Origin: Andeanibacterium sp036384795
GTDB lineage: Bacteria > Pseudomonadota > Alphaproteobacteria > Sphingomonadales > Sphingomonadaceae
Length of the DNA stretch: 64,000 nt
NCBI GenBank assembly: GCA_036384795.1
Contig: DASVLP010000054.1
Span: 1-64,000 of the forward strand
Direction: 5' to 3'
Positions 63,423-64,000 of this stretch are shown one piece after another (the first letter of the stretch is position 1; every line of letters begins with the position of its first letter). Below the pieces are notes generated by a model. It was not told where the DNA came from. It saw only the letters and a program-made list of their open reading frames with translations, and ran no database searches. A program made the position numbers and the translations under genes.

Positions 63423-63998
63423 ATGAGCCACAAGCCGACCGTTCCGGCCGAAGTGGAGGAAGCGATTCGCACGCTGATCCGCTGGGCGGGGGACGATCCC
63501 GAGCGCGAGGGGCTGCGCGATACCCCCAAACGGGTCGCGCGCGCGTGGAAGGAGTACTGTCAAGGCTACGAGGAGGACCCTGGCCGGCACCTCTCGCGCG
63601 TGTTCGAGGAAGTCGGCGGCTATGACGAAATCGTGCTGCTGCGCGACATTCCGTTCCAGTCGCATTGCGAGCATCACATGGCGCCGATCATCGGCAAGGC
63701 GGCGATCGCCTATCTGCCGACCGACCGGGTGGTGGGCATTTCCAAGCTCGCCCGGGTCCTGCGCGGTTTCGCGCGGCGGCTTCAGGTGCAGGAACGGCTG
63801 ACCGCACAAGTGGCCGACTGCATCGAGAAGAACCTCCACCCGCGCGGGGTCGCGGTGGTGATCGAGGCGAACCACGCCTGCATGACCGCCCGCGGCGTGA
63901 TGACGCCGGGCGTGAGCATGGTGACCAGCCACGTCACCGGCGTTTTCCGCAACGACCAGCGCAGCCGCGAGGAAGTGCTCAAGCTGATGGGATACTAG
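63423..63998 (+). CDS. folE: GTP cyclohydrolase I
   Basis: First enzyme of tetrahydrofolate (and pterin) synthesis, opening GTP to dihydroneopterin triphosphate; 191 residues. Zinc ligands Cys82 and His85 are in QSHCEHHMAP, with Cys153 in ANHACMTARG. VVGISKLARVLRGFARRLQVQERLT and GVSMVTSHVTGVFR complete the type I (FolE1) signature. ATG 63423 begins MSHKPTVPAEVEEA, a standard N-terminus. Its stop is 3 nt before the right edge of the window, and the gene is complete. Confidence 0.96.
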   Translation: MSHKPTVPAEVEEAIRTLIRWAGDDPEREGLRDTPKRVARAWKEYCQGYEEDPGRHLSRVFEEVGGYDEIVLLRDIPFQSHCEHHMAPIIGKAAIAYLPTDRVVGISKLARVLRGFARRLQVQERLTAQVADCIEKNLHPRGVAVVIEANHACMTARGVMTPGVSMVTSHVTGVFRNDQRSREEVLKLMGY

Positions 63999-64000
63999 CG

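Overview
The window reads as a chromosomal segment of a high-G+C alphaproteobacterium, most likely of the order Sphingomonadales. Supporting signs are an ALAS-type hemA (C4 haem pathway), the lepB-rnc-era order, the otsB-GH15-otsA trehalose cluster, the CASDH/CANSDC polyamine genes, Flp pilins, and many short GC-rich palindromic repeats just downstream of stop codons. There is no phage, IS element, CRISPR array or rRNA operon. Apart from two lower-G+C genes, composition looks uniform. No stretch longer than 300 bases lacks a gene.

Layout: 1-4.7 kb is a regulated accessory locus: the 5' end of a class III aminotransferase, a LuxR-type regulator, an IclR regulator divergent from a TauD/TfdA-type 2-oxoglutarate dioxygenase, an MFS transporter and a small secreted DUF6152 protein. 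4.8-8.7 kb is the trehalose cluster. 8.8-11.9 kb holds trxB, a VapBC toxin-antitoxin pair, a MAPEG protein and a threonine dehydratase-like enzyme. 12.0-17.0 kb is a polyamine cluster (carboxynorspermidine synthase, carboxynorspermidine decarboxylase, ornithine decarboxylase), interrupted by a DUF1851/Tdi1-like gene and a YbjN protein. 17.0-23.2 kb (minus strand) carries a PDZ-containing membrane sensor, an HWE histidine kinase and a 1099-residue GH18-deacetylase-glycosyltransferase fusion. 23.4-30.7 kb holds hemA, murI, plsY, dprA, a membrane protein and topA. 30.8-41.0 kb holds an MFS transporter, a TonB-C-like protein, era/rnc/lepB, pgi, a CDGSH protein, an ICMT-like protein, a DEAD-box helicase and glutathione reductase. 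41.2-52.7 kb is a CtaG-type oxidase assembly gene followed by a propionyl-CoA to succinyl-CoA supercluster: pccB, a small membrane protein, a DUF488 protein, epimerase mce, an enoyl-CoA hydratase, methylmalonyl-CoA mutase, bioB, an HNH nuclease and pccA. 52.7-64 kb holds a POT peptide transporter, a secreted ClpP-like protein, aroB-aroK, a secreted protein of unknown function, xerD, accA, two Flp pilins, mutT, tRNA-Arg(ACG), a GT-C-type membrane protein and folE.

Gene cooperation: biotin synthase lies inside the biotin-dependent propionyl-CoA carboxylase cluster, which also supplies the epimerase and mutase that finish the route to succinyl-CoA. Synthesis (OtsA, OtsB) and a possible hydrolase of trehalose share one operon. 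Starts overlapping the previous stop by 1-4 nt (TGATG, GTGA, TTGA, TAATG, ATGA) and non-ATG starts are frequent, pointing to translational coupling.

The most striking feature is a population of palindromic elements of about 70-190 bp. The clear-cut ones have hairpin ends around an imperfect central palindrome. Most sit directly after stop codons, but two lie in frame inside enzyme genes of one pathway: one in the linker of methylmalonyl-CoA mutase and one in the biotin carboxylase part of pccA. They are therefore expected to be translated as low-complexity Pro/Gly/Ala-rich insert peptides, analogous to Rickettsia palindromic elements.
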